This document shows, in pieces, positions 11,635 to 24,079 of a stretch of 64,000 nt of DNA. Within the stretch, counting starts at the first letter, position 1. Each line of letters opens with the position of its first letter. The notes beneath the pieces were generated by a model. It was not told the origin of the DNA. It made no database searches and was given only the letters and a program-made list of their open reading frames with translations. This DNA comes from Acanthacorydalis orientalis. Taxonomy: Eukaryota > Arthropoda > Insecta > Megaloptera > Corydalidae. The stretch is taken from NCBI GenBank assembly GCA_034766995.1, contig CM068314.1, forward strand, positions 31,931,208 to 31,995,207, in the 5' to 3' direction. Made by a program: the position numbers and the translations under genes.

Positions 11635-13429
11635 TAATATGTAAACACATTTTAGCTTTCATTAAGATAATAATAATCTAGAAAATTTAACATTTACCGA
11701 TGAATAAAATAATTGTATTCTATCTAAAAAAGTATCCTAATCAACAATTAACTAAAGGACAGAATTCTAAAAGAAAACCAAATTTGTCTGCTTTACTCAT
11801 AAAATGAGCTTATTATAATAGAAAATGTTTACATGGAAATAGATACACGAACCAAAATCGATTTGACCATTTCCTCACTGTAGCGCTGAAGTCGTTGTAT
11901 TCGTACTCGCTATAATCTCATTGTTCTATATAAATATATGAAGTAAAAAATCTTTAATTTTAATTAATAACTTTTTATCCAATAACGAAGCAAAAAACTT
12001 ACTTCATTAACTTAATGATATACTTTAAAATTATTTTAAATTAGTAGATTAAAAATTATTCAGAATTAAAAGTCAGCTTGAAAGCAAACGCAATTACCGA
12101 ATAAATATACAAATACTAAATTACATGAGTGAATGTTGGACATACAATTCATATATTTTTATTTTAACGTACATAATTTTCCGTTGATGTACTTATAAAT
12201 ATTTGTGCGTGCCGAGCAGTCGTTCTTTACTATTACGAAATTAATTTTGCAGATTTTTTTAAAATCCTAATTGAGTACATATTTTATTTCACCAAGTAAG
12301 CACATTATAGGCGTGTACACATTAAATTATAAATCTCTTGTTTGTGTGTTTTTTTTACATTTTTAGAAAATTACATATAAGACTTCAACTTAATAATGAA
12401 AAAAGGTTACAAATGAAATCGTAAACGTACAAAAATATATTTTTAAATTACCGTTTTCATAGAACATATTCCATTTAAATAAACCTTTTTAATTTTATAA
12501 CTATTTTCATTAAAATAAGCACGAGTATTTTAGTAGAATCCTATAATAAAATATAAAATAAAATTCTTAGACAATAATATAAAAATATCAATGTTACCTG
12601 GAATTATTCTGTTTAAAAGTGCAAACGAAACCATAGTAAAATACGTTAACACACGAATACAAACTGAAAAAGAACTTAATGAACAAATGAGAAACTTTCT
12701 TAACGATCTTCCAAGGGATATATAAAGTGCTTTAGATGCGGATTTTTTTAAGACGGGCCAATAGACTATATTGAATACTAATGTGATTGAAAACAAAGAG
12801 AAAATCGAGGCAAAGAAAGAATAAACGGTCGTTTGTTCCACGATTATTTCTCAATGATCACGTGAAATTTTATATCTCTCTCTAGTAATTTTTTATATGA
12901 ATTGATGAAAAGTTTAATTTTATTTTTTAATATATATATATATACTCAAAGTTTTAATTTTTTTGAAAATTGTAATAAAACATATTTTTTATAAATAAAT
13001 TTTGTGAAAGAAACACATGAAAGAGTGATGCAAATCTAGTTTTCTTATTTATTTAATTAAAATATAAACAATTATTAAGCTAAATTATTTATGCATTTAA
13101 TTATTCATAAACACTATATATATATATATCTTTTTATCGACAAGGGATTCGTCAGTTATCTAACAGATACAACAAACGTTATACAAAATAATAGGATACA
13201 TTTTGAGAATTGAAATATATTCTATTTTTCTGGAAATTTTGATTTTCTATAAAAAAATATTTATAATTTGTAAACCTAATATATATATATATATATATTC
13301 AGAAACATAACTAAAGAGCATTTTATTATAATACTTAAATATTTAATATAAGTTTAGCGAAAATATGATTTGCATTTAATAAAATAGCTCAGTAGAGACG
13401 ACAAATATTCTATAATATAAGTGTTATAA
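11633..13429. other. AT-rich DNA with an unassigned hydrophobic frame
   Basis: A minus-strand frame at 12530-12841 gives about 100 mostly hydrophobic residues, with the phrases YWPVLKKSASKAL and SLSSFSVCIRVLTYFTMV. It has no ATG near its start and no clear splice sites. A faint likeness to the last membrane segment of insect odorant receptors is not enough to call it. Short TA tracts lie at about 12930, 13116 and 13279. Nothing else is recognised. Confidence 0.5.
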
Positions 13430-13760
13430 ACAAGTAAAGTTGCCGGCAACGCTAAAACAGGGACAGCTTTATTTCTCTGTTGTAACTAAAAGTTTGCCTT
13501 TTTATTTGCAAACATGTGCAATATGTTAACAAACGTAAACATAAAAAAAAAACTAAACGCGGTCACAACCGCTATACAAAGCAGACAAAATCCCCAACCG
13601 GGAACATAACTCAAGGCAGATACTGAGCAATTATTGCTTGAAGCTCACTTGCACCTGCCTCTGTTTGGAGACTATACTATTGGTTAATTTATTATTATTA
13701 CTTTTTATTTTCCATTATGTCTCCAGTCTACGCGCACGTCATAATATGATATATGCGTTT
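13430..13760. promoter_or_regulatory. GC-richer island with E-box and palindrome
   Basis: Contains the perfect 12-bp palindrome GTTGCCGGCAAC at 13439-13450 and TGCACCTGCC near 13650, whose complement holds GCAGGTG, a match to the proneural bHLH site RCAGSTG. No coding frame. Candidate regulatory element by composition and motif content only. Confidence 0.35.
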
Positions 13761-15339
13761 CGATTTTAATATAAATTTATCATCGTTTATTATAATCCGA
13801 GCTCGAATTATACATGCATTTTTTTTCAACGCCGGGTTACTTCAACGAGGTTCATAATATATACAATACTGTGAGACGCGCATCAATTTTTAATTAAACA
13901 TGGTTTAATGTTAATGCGATTCAATTAACTGATTTAATCTTTAGGTACTTTTGTTGGACTTTTTACTGGTAGTACGTTAAATGAATAAGTATTAAATTTT
14001 TAACTGATAAATAATATTAATGAAACAAAGGTATGTGTAACCATGACCCGGTTTTCAAGAATGACTAAATTACATTTGTAAACTGGAACTTGCTTGTAGA
14101 ATATAGATTTTTTAAAACATTATGTATATTTCATGTATATTCGAATTTTAATTTATTGTTTTGATTATTCTCGTGTTTATAAACAACACTACATATTTAA
14201 TTTATGTACGATATCTTCATTGTTCCATATTTGTGTATTTTAATATGAGTCTATTCAGTGTATAATTACAACATAGTATAACTAATTTCCTTTAGTATTT
14301 AATTCTTTTGAAAATAATAGAATTTCATGTCTTTTTAATATATTCATTTAATTTATTTGTATTTTCTTGAACGATTTTAGATTTTATTTACTACACTTTT
14401 AGTTTACTATTTTATTTGCTATTTTTTTTTTATTTGCTGGAATTTAAAGTTTATTAACTAATTAACATCATCTTTTTAGTTCCAAATTGGATTTATTGAT
14501 TATCAATTAAAAATGTTAATCGTTTATAGAGGGCAATTTTATCACTAATATGTAAAGACAAGTTTTTGGTATTAAATATTTCCTGATTAATAACAATTTT
14601 TAAATATTTTTATATTAGAAAAACAGTGTCGTTATTATTATATTTATTCCAGTTTATTAGTTGTCATATCTCTTGTGTATCGTTCAGTCTCTTTACGTTA
14701 TTTGCAAGACAATTCTTTGATTATTGCAAATCATGTATTATTTATCGGTATATCTTTAATTTAAGGAAGTCTTTATGGAAGTATTAATATTTATACAAAA
14801 TAATTATCATGTTGTTCTGGTTTTTAATTTATTTTTATAATTTTTTTTTATTGAAATGTAATCGAATGAGATATATATTTTTTGGTGAATATTTTTTTTA
14901 TTAAATAAGATACTTTGCCGTTAGAGTACTTAAATATCGTTATTTAGTTCTGATGGTTGTCATAAGTGTAGTAATATTTGAGTTCTTGTAAGTTAAAAAG
15001 ACAATGAACGTTTCAAAAACGAAAAATTGCGAAAATGATCAAAAAGGCTTATTTAGTTTTATTTACATACTTTTTGAAGTATATTAATTTTTAAATATTT
15101 TCATTAGTTTCATTTATTTTTAATTAGTTTCAGATAGTACATGCATATTTTTTTGAATGGCAAAACCTGATTCAAAATTACATAATGAATAAAATATAAT
15201 TCATTGCGTACACTAATATTCCTATGTAAAAACGACCGATCTGTGTATTATAAAAAAAGATCAATTATTTATCTTAGATAAGTACATATTAATAGCTAAC
15301 ATTTGCATAAACGTTGTATATTAAGTAGATATATAGTAT
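13761..15339. other. AT-rich DNA, nothing recognised
   Basis: Long A/T-rich stretch without a gene, TIRs or notable repeats. Confidence 0.7.
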
Positions 15340-15620
15340 ATTGTGAACGGCATCTGCGTCAGATCACAAAGCACCTGCTTGTACATAGACAGAGTTCTTG
15401 CCAGAAGGCAGCCGTATGGGTACAAACAACATTAGGTAGATAAAGTTAACTTGACGCGTGTCGTGAGCCAACCAGCGTACTTCCTAGTGAATGTGTAACC
15501 CTTTCATGGATCGATTCTCTCCAACTACTTGCTGTTCAATTGGTCCAGGCATGATTTTACATTATTGTTCAGTTGACAGATGTGTCGTGCCATTTTGAAA
15601 TAAATGATCAGTGACTAAGT
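15340..15620. promoter_or_regulatory. GC-richer island with proneural-type E-box
   Basis: Holds AGCACCTGCTT near 15370 (complement contains GCAGGTG, matching RCAGSTG), a second E-box CAGATG near 15577, and TTGACGCGTGTCG near 15451 (a CACGCG-type site for Hairy/E(spl) repressors). No coding frame. The combination resembles Notch/proneural-responsive enhancers; this is inference. Confidence 0.35.
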
Positions 15621-16216
15621 GCTATGTACATATTTTATATTGAGTTTTTTTTTTACACGAGCGTTTAAATTAAATACAAATTGATTATTTGCACGCGAAT
15701 AACTTTTATACTACATTTGTGTAGCCAAAAGCAAATTTTTAATAAATAAAAACATTGTTTTATAACTGGTCTTATTTGAATAATGGCTCTTTTTAAATAT
15801 TGTTATTGATATATATCATACGACAAAAAATTAGAATTAAATTTTGTTCATTTTTATCAAAACAAGTAAATTTAAAACACTAAATGTTTTACAAATTTCA
15901 TCACGGCAGTAAATTATATTTTATTGACATATAAAAGATTTCTTTCACGAGCAGAATGTGACCTAAAGGACACAAATTGATAAAAATAAGTAATTATTTT
16001 TTTTAAAGAAAACAATAGAAGTAAATGTATATGTATGTATGAAAGTGAAAAATAGAAGTAATTTTTATAATTAATTGTAGTAAAGCTTGGTAGCATTTCT
16101 AGTACTCATGTTAAGATTCAGTAAAATTCCATTTAATACAAGATTTGTCATAATTATTGCTGTGGTAATTATTTTAGTTAGTCGTTAAAAATCAAAAATA
16201 TCTTTTATTTGATATA
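15621..16216. other. AT-rich DNA, nothing recognised
   Basis: No gene or repeat structure seen. The minus-strand frame at 15914-16096 has no recognisable product. Confidence 0.65.
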
Positions 16217-17041
16217 TACGTGGGTCGTTTGATAACTATGGTAAAAAAGCAAATTAAACACCGTTTTTTTGAAAAAAATCGATTTTACTTCTCACCATAA
16301 AGGGCTATACACTTGGTTCAGCGAGTCTGAAAAAGTTGGCATTGGCGGCGGTGACGATATCCTCATTCGACTAGAATTTCTTCTCTCCGAGACAAATTTT
16401 CAAGTTTGGGAAGAAGAAGAAATCGCACGGGGCGAAGTTCGGAGAATAAGGTGGATGAGGAATCAAATCAAAGCCAAATTCGAGCAATTTTACGATTGCG
16501 ACGCTCGATTTGTGTGATGGCGCATTGTTCTGGTGAAACAGCACTACTTGTGCGCCAATCTTGGCTATTTTTGTTTCAGCTCTTCTTTTAAACGGTTCAA
16601 TAATGTTGTATAATAGCATCCTGTTATCGTTTTTCCCTTTATTAAGAAGTCGATCAGATTAATTCCATGGAAATCCTAAAAAAAAAACAGTGCCCATCAC
16701 TTTCCCAACCGACAAAACGGTCTTCGTCTTCTTCGGCGTACTTTCACCAATCTTTGTCCACGGCTTTGATTGCTACTTCGGCTCAGGCATGTAGTGCTGA
16801 ATTCATGTTTCATTCGCGGTGACTAATCGAAGCAAAAAGGGGTGCTCGTTTTTATTCCATTCTTGCGGAAACTGCTACAATGCTCGCTTCAAACATCTGT
16901 AGAACATGAACAATGTGTTGCTTCTGGATGAAATTTCGTCGATGTTAATTTAAAAAGTGACACATGATGGCTGTGACGTTACCAAATGAATGGTGGTGCC
17001 ACATCATGAAAATTTATCAAACGTATCAAACGACTCACGTA
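16217..17041 (-). mobile_element. Internally deleted mariner transposon
   Basis: Inverted ends are CGTGGGTCGTTTGATA from 16219 and its mirror TATCAAACGACTCACG to 17039, differing at one internal base, each flanked by the TA target duplication. Between them is the C-terminal two thirds of a mariner transposase on the minus strand. At about 820 bp it is shorter than the usual 1.25-1.3 kb because most of the N-terminal region is gone. Confidence 0.85.
16371..16900 (-). pseudogene. mariner transposase, C-terminal, inactivated
   Basis: Mariner DD34D transposases cut and join DNA using three aspartates. In this copy VTANET replaces the usual VTxDET, so the first aspartate is Asn (codon 16812-16814), and HQNNAPSHKS replaces HQDNAP, so the second is Asn too (codon 16527-16529). 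The third is kept in APCDFFFF (16422-16424), exactly 35 residues after the second. The conserved Trp after VTANET is a TGA stop (16803-16805), and a TAG lies shortly after MPEPK. Blocks KTKTVLSVGKVMGT, SDRLLNKGK and HPPYSPNFAP are readable across frameshifts. It is dead. Confidence 0.85.
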
Positions 17042-19139
17042 CAACGAAAATAATTTAAAGTTCTCGAATGGACATCTGCATAGGAAGCAGATATATTGTA
17101 CTTCTTATAAACTGACAATTATGAAAGTATTACTCTTGTCGAGCTGGTCTCGCTACATTCTTAAAGTATTTTGATACTTGCATAATATTGCAAGAGTGAT
17201 AAATTGGGATGGAACTGAGGAAGAAAATACACCAAAAGGATCACAGATACGAAAGAAAGTCAATTCAGTAATCATGCATTAAATAAATGACATTTATTTC
17301 AAAATATTATAGATTGATAAAGAATAGAAAAGGTCTGAGTTTATAGCTTAAAATAGAATTAATATATGTATAATTTATATTATATTTTTATACGTACTAA
17401 AATGTGGTGTGTACATTCAAAATAATCACTGAACGTTTAATTTTATGTAAATAGAAACGTTCGTATTTCAGATGGTTGTGACTTCTCACACATTTCTTTT
17501 AAATGTTTTATTGAAGACATTAAGACAGTGGAATAACTGAATATGAATCAAACGAGAATGTAATTCAGTAACCTAAATCTAACATGGAATTAAAAATGAA
17601 ATCCTTGATTATTTTCGTTTCGGTTCAGATCACTGTTTCATTCATAGTCTTCGCACACGTGGTTCTAAGAAGTAATTAATATTGACAAATCTTAGAATAA
17701 ATGGTCGAGTAAGTTTGTATTCCTAGAACGACTTATTTTTTATCCACGGATATTTTTAGATTCGAATTGTTCACACACCATAAAAAATTGTTCTGTATTA
17801 TGTAAACACGACGAAAAATTAGTAAAGCAAACATTTTGCATTAGAATTTAAAAGTGTTTCTACTTGTATACATTTTATATTCAGAATTAATATCATATTA
17901 AAGAAGATATATTAGTGTCTAGTTTCTGAAGTTACATTCTTAAATAAAACTGAAAATTATACGATAAGAAGCTTTATAAACGAGCAATCAATATCGGGAA
18001 TAAATTGAAGTATATATTTTTAAAATTATCTGCAGAGAAAACATACAGCAATATATTAAAACGGACATTTTGAGTAAATTAATATTCTGTTCTTAATAAT
18101 AATCCACTTTTTGGGCTTCTCTAAACATTTGTAAATATTATTACTATATGCGGAAAATTTAACAGTCTTTACTTTTTCAAATTTCATAAAAATTTAAAAT
18201 AGAGAAATAGAAAGTTTTTATTTAATATTTCAGACATGCATTCTGCTGTAATTTCAATGTATATTTTTCTTAGAATTTAATAAAATGTTTAAAAATATAT
18301 ATATTTGGTTTCGTGTAGATACATTCTGAGAACAGCAAAAATAAAGTCAAGTTTCGACATTAGTTTGAATTACGTCGGAAGTTTGATTAAATCAAGTAAT
18401 AAATCCATTGTTGTCAGTGTATATATTGGTCGTATGCTATCTGTTAAAACGTAAGACGTTCATGTTCGTATCTCTGCGGTGTAATCAGTGAAGTTTAGAC
18501 TCAAGTAAAACTATATTCATGAATCCGTAAATGCATATATCCTTCCAGTAAGACTTTAATATGTGTGTATATTATGTAGTTGTAACATATATACATACAG
18601 ATGCAAATGTCTTCTACAAGTTCCTACGAGCAGTATTTGTACAGTATATAACATCATTGTAAATTTAGTATTATTGTTCTGAGCTTTATATACTATCAAC
18701 ATCAGAAATTTGAGTAATAAATGTTGTCATTGGTTTTATATTTAAATCATTGAATATAATATTTAATATTATTACGACGACTTATATACAAATATAAATA
18801 TTTTTACAATCACTTAAATGATTGGTTTGTGAGAAAAATATTTTTATTTACAATGTATGTTTTAAGATATGGCAGTTATGTATGAAACGGATATTTTCTT
18901 ATTAATTTTTGTTTCGATTTCAATTTGCGCGAATTAGAACTATTTTTATTTCTTTAACTGATTTCTTAATCGAAGATTCTATGTATTTCTTTCATAAAAT
19001 AAATTAAAAATGATCTAACAGAATTTTTATTATCGATATAATTCAATTACTTCGAATAGACGATTAAATCTGTTTAGATAATAGAACGATACACCTAGAA
19101 ACTTTGCATTAGGTCAGAGAATATGTTGTTATTTATGTA
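17042..19139. other. AT-rich DNA, nothing recognised
   Basis: Mostly A/T-rich. Somewhat more complex patches lie near 17600-17720 and 18330-18500. No gene or TIR-bounded element seen. Confidence 0.65.
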
Positions 19140-19460
19140 ATCAGCAGCGGCATTCGTAGAACCCAAGTGTTATCTACGTACAATTGATACATAATCGTAC
19201 GAAACGTGGAAAGTTATGGTAAACGTGCCAAGTTACGGTGAATGTGAAACGTTAGGACAAACGTGCAAACATACGGAACGGTCTTGTTTTCTAGACAATT
19301 TCGATTTCAATGCGTGCGCCAATTGCTTGAACTAACGAGATCAAGTCCGGGCCACACTCGATAAGAATCTCTATACTTCAAAGGTCACGAATTCAACATA
19401 TTGAACAAGACGTACGCGAAGTTATGTTCGAACTGTATTCGTTTTAAATAAAAAAGTTCA
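19140..19460. other. GC-richer non-coding island
   Basis: Complex, CpG-bearing sequence that includes the short tandem array at 19201-19280 and GTCCGGGCCACACTCG near 19345. No open frame. Candidate conserved non-coding element. Confidence 0.4.
19201..19280 (+). repeat. Degenerate tandem repeat, four ~20-bp units
   Basis: Four successive units begin at about 19201, 19221, 19241 and 19260. The first two are GAAACGTGGAAAGTTATGGT and AAACGTGCCAAGTTACGGTG; the third (AATGTGAAACGTTAGGACA) and fourth (AACGTGCAAACATACGG) are more diverged. Each carries an AAYGTG word followed by AAGTTA-, CGTTA- or CATA-like sequence. It is unlike the TA microsatellites around it, and repeated ACGTG cores could bind bHLH-PAS or bHLH factors. 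Confidence 0.6.
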
Positions 19461-19603
19461 CAACTGAAACTAGTAAGTGTGTAGTTTATACGCGTTTCGT
19501 GTGTTTCTTTCCATTTTACATAGATGTGAAATAAGATTATTTTTGAACATTCCGTGATCTGAAAAAATAGTGTTTAGTACAAGTATGTATTTTTTAATAT
19601 TTT

Positions 19604-19607
<4 letters not shown>

Positions 19608-19634
<27 letters not shown>
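19608..19634. repeat. (TA)n microsatellite flanking a MITE
   Basis: TA tract directly abutting the left end of the pogo-like MITE. Confidence 0.9.
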
Positions 19635-20212
19635 CCGTTTATCTCGGCATATAAGGCGACCCTTAAAACCCAAAACGTCTTCGAAAAAGAATAGTTCGTT
19701 TTATACACCCAATACAAAAGCAGAAGGTTTAAAATAACACGAAGAATTTATTGTGCCTATATAGATATTAAATGTTTTACTTTAAAAAAAAGAACTTACA
19801 CTTTGGTATACAACATAAATTCATTGAATAATTCATTTTAAATAAAAAAAAATAAAAATAAAATATATAGCCATGGCCTTCTAGATACAAGCCGTGCATG
19901 TTGTTTTAATACACAGTATGTCAAAACAGAGCGATTCCATGAATTTCATTTTTGAAATTTTAAATCAAAAAATTTAATTCCCCTAATTTTGATTTTAGGC
20001 ATAAAATTGTATTATAACGTGTGAAAGAGGTGTTTAATTTAGGATCGTCTTATACGACCGATGTATGATAAATATATAAATATCTTAAATTATATTATTA
20101 TGTTATAATATCTTAAAATTTCTTATTATTTATCCTATAATTAATTATTATATTATTTTAAAATTTCGACCTCGTTTTATACGTAGGTTGCTTTATATGC
20201 CGAGATATACTA
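19635..20212. mobile_element. pogo/Tigger-like MITE
   Basis: A 578-bp element bounded by inverted repeats at 19640-19661 and 20186-20207 that match at 20 of 22 positions (core TATCTCGGCATATAA). With the outermost bases the ends approximate CAGTATATCTCGG next to TA, the form seen in pogo/Tigger elements. No transposase frame lies inside. Internal words TTCGTTTTATAC, TCGTCTTATACG and CTCGTTTTATACG repeat the theme of the ends. Both ends sit in (TA)n, so it probably inserted into a TA microsatellite. Confidence 0.7.
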
Positions 20213-20252
20213 TATATATATATATATACATTTATATATATATATATATATT
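20207..20252. repeat. (TA)n microsatellite
   Basis: TA tract continuing from the right end of the MITE, interrupted by CATT. Confidence 0.9.
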
Positions 20253-22617
20253 CAAATTGCATTGACGTTACTTCTCGATATGTATTAGAAAGACAAAATT
20301 AGTGTTAAATATGAGTAAATATTTTACTTTTCTGCTGTCTTAACTTGTGTCTATTTTATGTCTTTTGTTAGAATAAATAAAAATTATAAATATGTGATAT
20401 AACAAATATTATATAATTTACTATTCGAAAATGTGTAAAAGAATACTAAATGGTAAAATCAAATGATTCTATCATTCAGTAACGTTAGTTATAAAATATA
20501 TTTATTTATTCTGTTAATAAAAAAATCTAATTCGATTATTCTCAAACATTTTTAGAACACATGTAAAGTAACCGACTAAACAATTTATTATATCATTTCA
20601 TTATTATATAAATAAAAGAAAATATATGTTTGGTTGTGTGTTACTCTGATTTCTAAGATAATGTGATTAAGAAAATCGAATTTTATATCTATAGTTAGAA
20701 ATTCTCAGAGCGTTTACCTATGATTCATTTTTTTTTATTTCTTTATTTAGAGATTTTTTTATTCATTTTTTTCATAAAAGGGAATAGAAAGTAAAATGCA
20801 ATGCTGTATTGATTTATAGAATTACATTAAATTATTTAAAATTGTGTTATGGACTTGATATTTGAACAGTTTTATGTAAAGGAATAAGGTTTGTTATTTA
20901 TGAAAGCAGAATTTTTAATCTGCATCAAAATGTGAAATAATTAGTAATCATGTTATTTCAATTAGTTTGCTTTTACAGTACTCTGGATTCATGGTAATAC
21001 CAAATAAACTATCACGATTTTTTATTTAAAAATGATTGATGCTAAAATTTAGATCTAAAATTAGACACACCTGTTATCAGTATGCCTAGTTTTACACTTG
21101 CTTTAAACAATCAACTACCATTAATTTTCTTAAATTGACTAAACATTTATAAAAATGCGGTACTAAGTCTTTCTAATTATTTTTTAAAATTAATAACCCA
21201 AGATAATGTTTAAGAATATAATCTATTCATACATTTTTTAAAATTTTTTTTTCTATTTATTATTTCAAAACAGAGAGATCTACAGTTCTCAAGTTAGTGC
21301 TGAATTTTGAATTTGTTTGTAATAAATAATTGATATTATCATATTCATTATCCACATTTAATGATGATACTACTGACTGTTAATACGTGAAGGAATATCA
21401 TTATATAATTCTAAGAAATGTATGGCACCGTGTGAGATCTAAATATGTAATCTAAGATGAATGACATTGAATAAATTCAAAGAAAATCTGAATGTTTTGT
21501 ATTTGTGTTCAATCTGAATAACAGATATTTCTCACAAGAATTTCACAGTAAAATGGTTGCGTGTTAGTTACTTTAGAATAATAAAAATATTATTCTTTAT
21601 AATTTTAATATGGTTTATTATAATGTTACCCATTCAGATTTTAAAGAATGAACTATAGACAAATCCTATTTTATTAAATTATTTTTTTACATGCACATTT
21701 TGTACTACATGAATACAAAAACGTTTCTTGATTAGGAAATAATTAACTATAATTGTATAAATAAAATGTAGGTAAAGATGTGCATGTCTAAAGACTGAAC
21801 GCAGATGTTATGTAAATATTTTGTGAAATTCAATAAATTGATGTATTTATTGTTTATGATCATGTAAACGATCTAACTGTATATGACTTTCATATTAAAA
21901 ATGTGAACTTTTTAAAAATGTCATAAAGAATTTAAATTGATAATAAAATTATATTTTCGTATGTGAGAGATTTCGTATTTCGTTTCAATCTTTGTCGGGC
22001 AAATAGTATCTAATTTTATTATTAATTAGGTAGTTTAAGAAAAGAAATTATATGTTTGAGAAACACTTCATTAATTATAAATGTATAAAAGTAAAGTATT
22101 GATTTTTTACAAATTTATGTATTGAAAGTGAAACATGTACTAAGGTAGACATCGGTTGAGTTTTTTTTTTTTTTTTGTTAATGAACTGACAAATATGCTA
22201 ATATATAGTAAAGATTTTTAATCAATTCCTTGAAATTGTTAGAATAATATATTATCGATTCTGAAGGAATTAAATTTAAACATTTTTTTTTAATTCTTAA
22301 TTAGTTTTAGATAATACGAGTAAATGAAAAATTATTATTAAATAGTACAGTACGTAGAAATATTTAAATTCATACTATATATTTCATATCATATGTATTT
22401 TCTTCAAAAAGAAACGAGATTGTTAATAAGTTTCATTGTTGAAAAATTATGGGAATCGAAGATGGTTCGTACAAAACATTCCTAGTTCTTTCGGACAAAT
22501 AACTTTCCAATTTTCTTCAAGCTTTGAAACGTTTTTGCAAATCAAAAAAGGACTCCTTTTAAAAAAGATTTGGAAACAGGACAAGTTACATTTGACAAAA
22601 TATGGTGAGGTTTGCGG
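20253..22617. other. AT-rich DNA, nothing recognised
   Basis: No gene, TIR or island. The more complex piece at 22436-22617 is open on both strands for a short distance but has no start, splice signals or recognisable motif; it is cut by the adjoining element. Confidence 0.65.
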
Positions 22618-22903
22618 CAGTGGCGCACCCAGCGAGGGTAAGGGCCGCTGGAACTCTCCAAGAGAAAAAACACTAGAAAACAAAACAAAATCATTGGGCG
22701 AAAATGCTTTTATCTACACAGAGACATTAATATAACCACGACTGAAGTAATTCAAGAGCTTTCTAAAAAATAAAAAGACTGGATTTTATTCTTTAAATAT
22801 TTTTTTATAATCACCTAATGAATTTTATTGAATTCGCATTAAAAAAAATTATCCATTCAACTGGGGACCCCTTCCACAGGATTAAATCCTAAGTGCGCTA
22901 CTG
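22618..22903. mobile_element. hAT-like MITE
   Basis: The left end CAGTGGCGCACCCAG (22618-22632) and the complement of the right end, CAGTAGCGCACTTAG (22889-22903), match at 12 of 15 positions. A CAGTGGCG start is common for hAT-superfamily ends. The interior is AT-rich with no transposase. I could not find a clean 8-bp target duplication (flanks GTTTGCGG and CTGGGCGT), so the superfamily is tentative. Confidence 0.5.
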
Positions 22904-23452
22904 CTGGGCGTTATTGTAACATCGTGATTTATTTTTAGGATAAAATTTTCTTAACTTACAACTTTGATAAAGATACAGGTATATCTTGATGAATAATTTA
23001 TTTGTGAGATCATAAATGCAGTTTTCATGACAGAATTTTTAATTCAGAATATCCTTGTAGAGCTAACGATCATTTACCTAAATAGAAGATATCTATAATG
23101 TACAGATTTAGTCTCGAAAATCAATCAACACTGTTTTAATTATAAAGAATGAAATTCTTATCTTTTCGGTCGATTAAAGATGATTGTTGTCGATTGAAGA
23201 GATTTTCTTTTAATTTCAGTGGGTTGTATTGAGAACTAGTTATTTTTATAACATAAAATCGAAATTTTGATATTAATGTGTTGCTTCAAATTAATATCAG
23301 ACGTTCTTTAGAAGGGAAAATAAAATGGATTTTATGTAAACGGACGTAAAACAAATACTATTTGTACTACTCGATCATATTAGCACTTATAATAACCAGA
23401 TAAGATCGTACTAAACTACCCTAATATATTTGATTGTAGAAGATAAATTGCG

Positions 23453-23488
<36 letters not shown>

Positions 23489-23617
23489 ACAAATTAATAA
23501 ATAATTATGATAAAAATATCGAAAACAGACTGAAAATATATGTCTTGGATAGTTCAGTTAGATAAATTTGGAAGCGGGTTCATTCGTACATACATCAACA
23601 GATATTATACATATATG

Positions 23618-23664
<47 letters not shown>

Positions 23665-23980
23665 TTGTATATGTGCAGGTGTATCTTTAATTGTACAATG
23701 TATACATTTTATAGATCTGTACACATGATGCATCTCGATAACAAAAATGTAAACATTAAACATACTTGTATAACATACAAATTATATTCTGTACCTTTAT
23801 ACTAAAACAATATTTTCTTATAATTAAATGAAAACATAACGGGTTGTGGGCAGCATGAAAAATAAATAATGAAATAATATAATGAAAATAATACATACAC
23901 CCGAAATTGTATTAAAATGTGGGTTCGTATATGTATATTTTTGTAACTGCGTTCATAAATATCTGTACACAATCAAAGCC

Positions 23981-24031
<51 letters not shown>

Positions 24032-24079
24032 CATATATGATACATAAATGAGAAATACATAAGACATTGTTATTTATTT
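22904..24079. other. AT-rich DNA with three (TA)n tracts
   Basis: TA microsatellites lie at 23454-23486, 23607-23660 and 23986-24039. The intervening sequence shows no gene. Confidence 0.7.

Noticed and set aside
16269..16591. Plus-strand frames over the 16.2-kb mariner
   Set aside because: Antisense to the recognisable transposase motifs on the minus strand.
22436..22735. 99-codon plus-strand frame
   Set aside because: It crosses the left boundary of a TIR-bounded element and has no recognisable motif, so it is not one coding unit.
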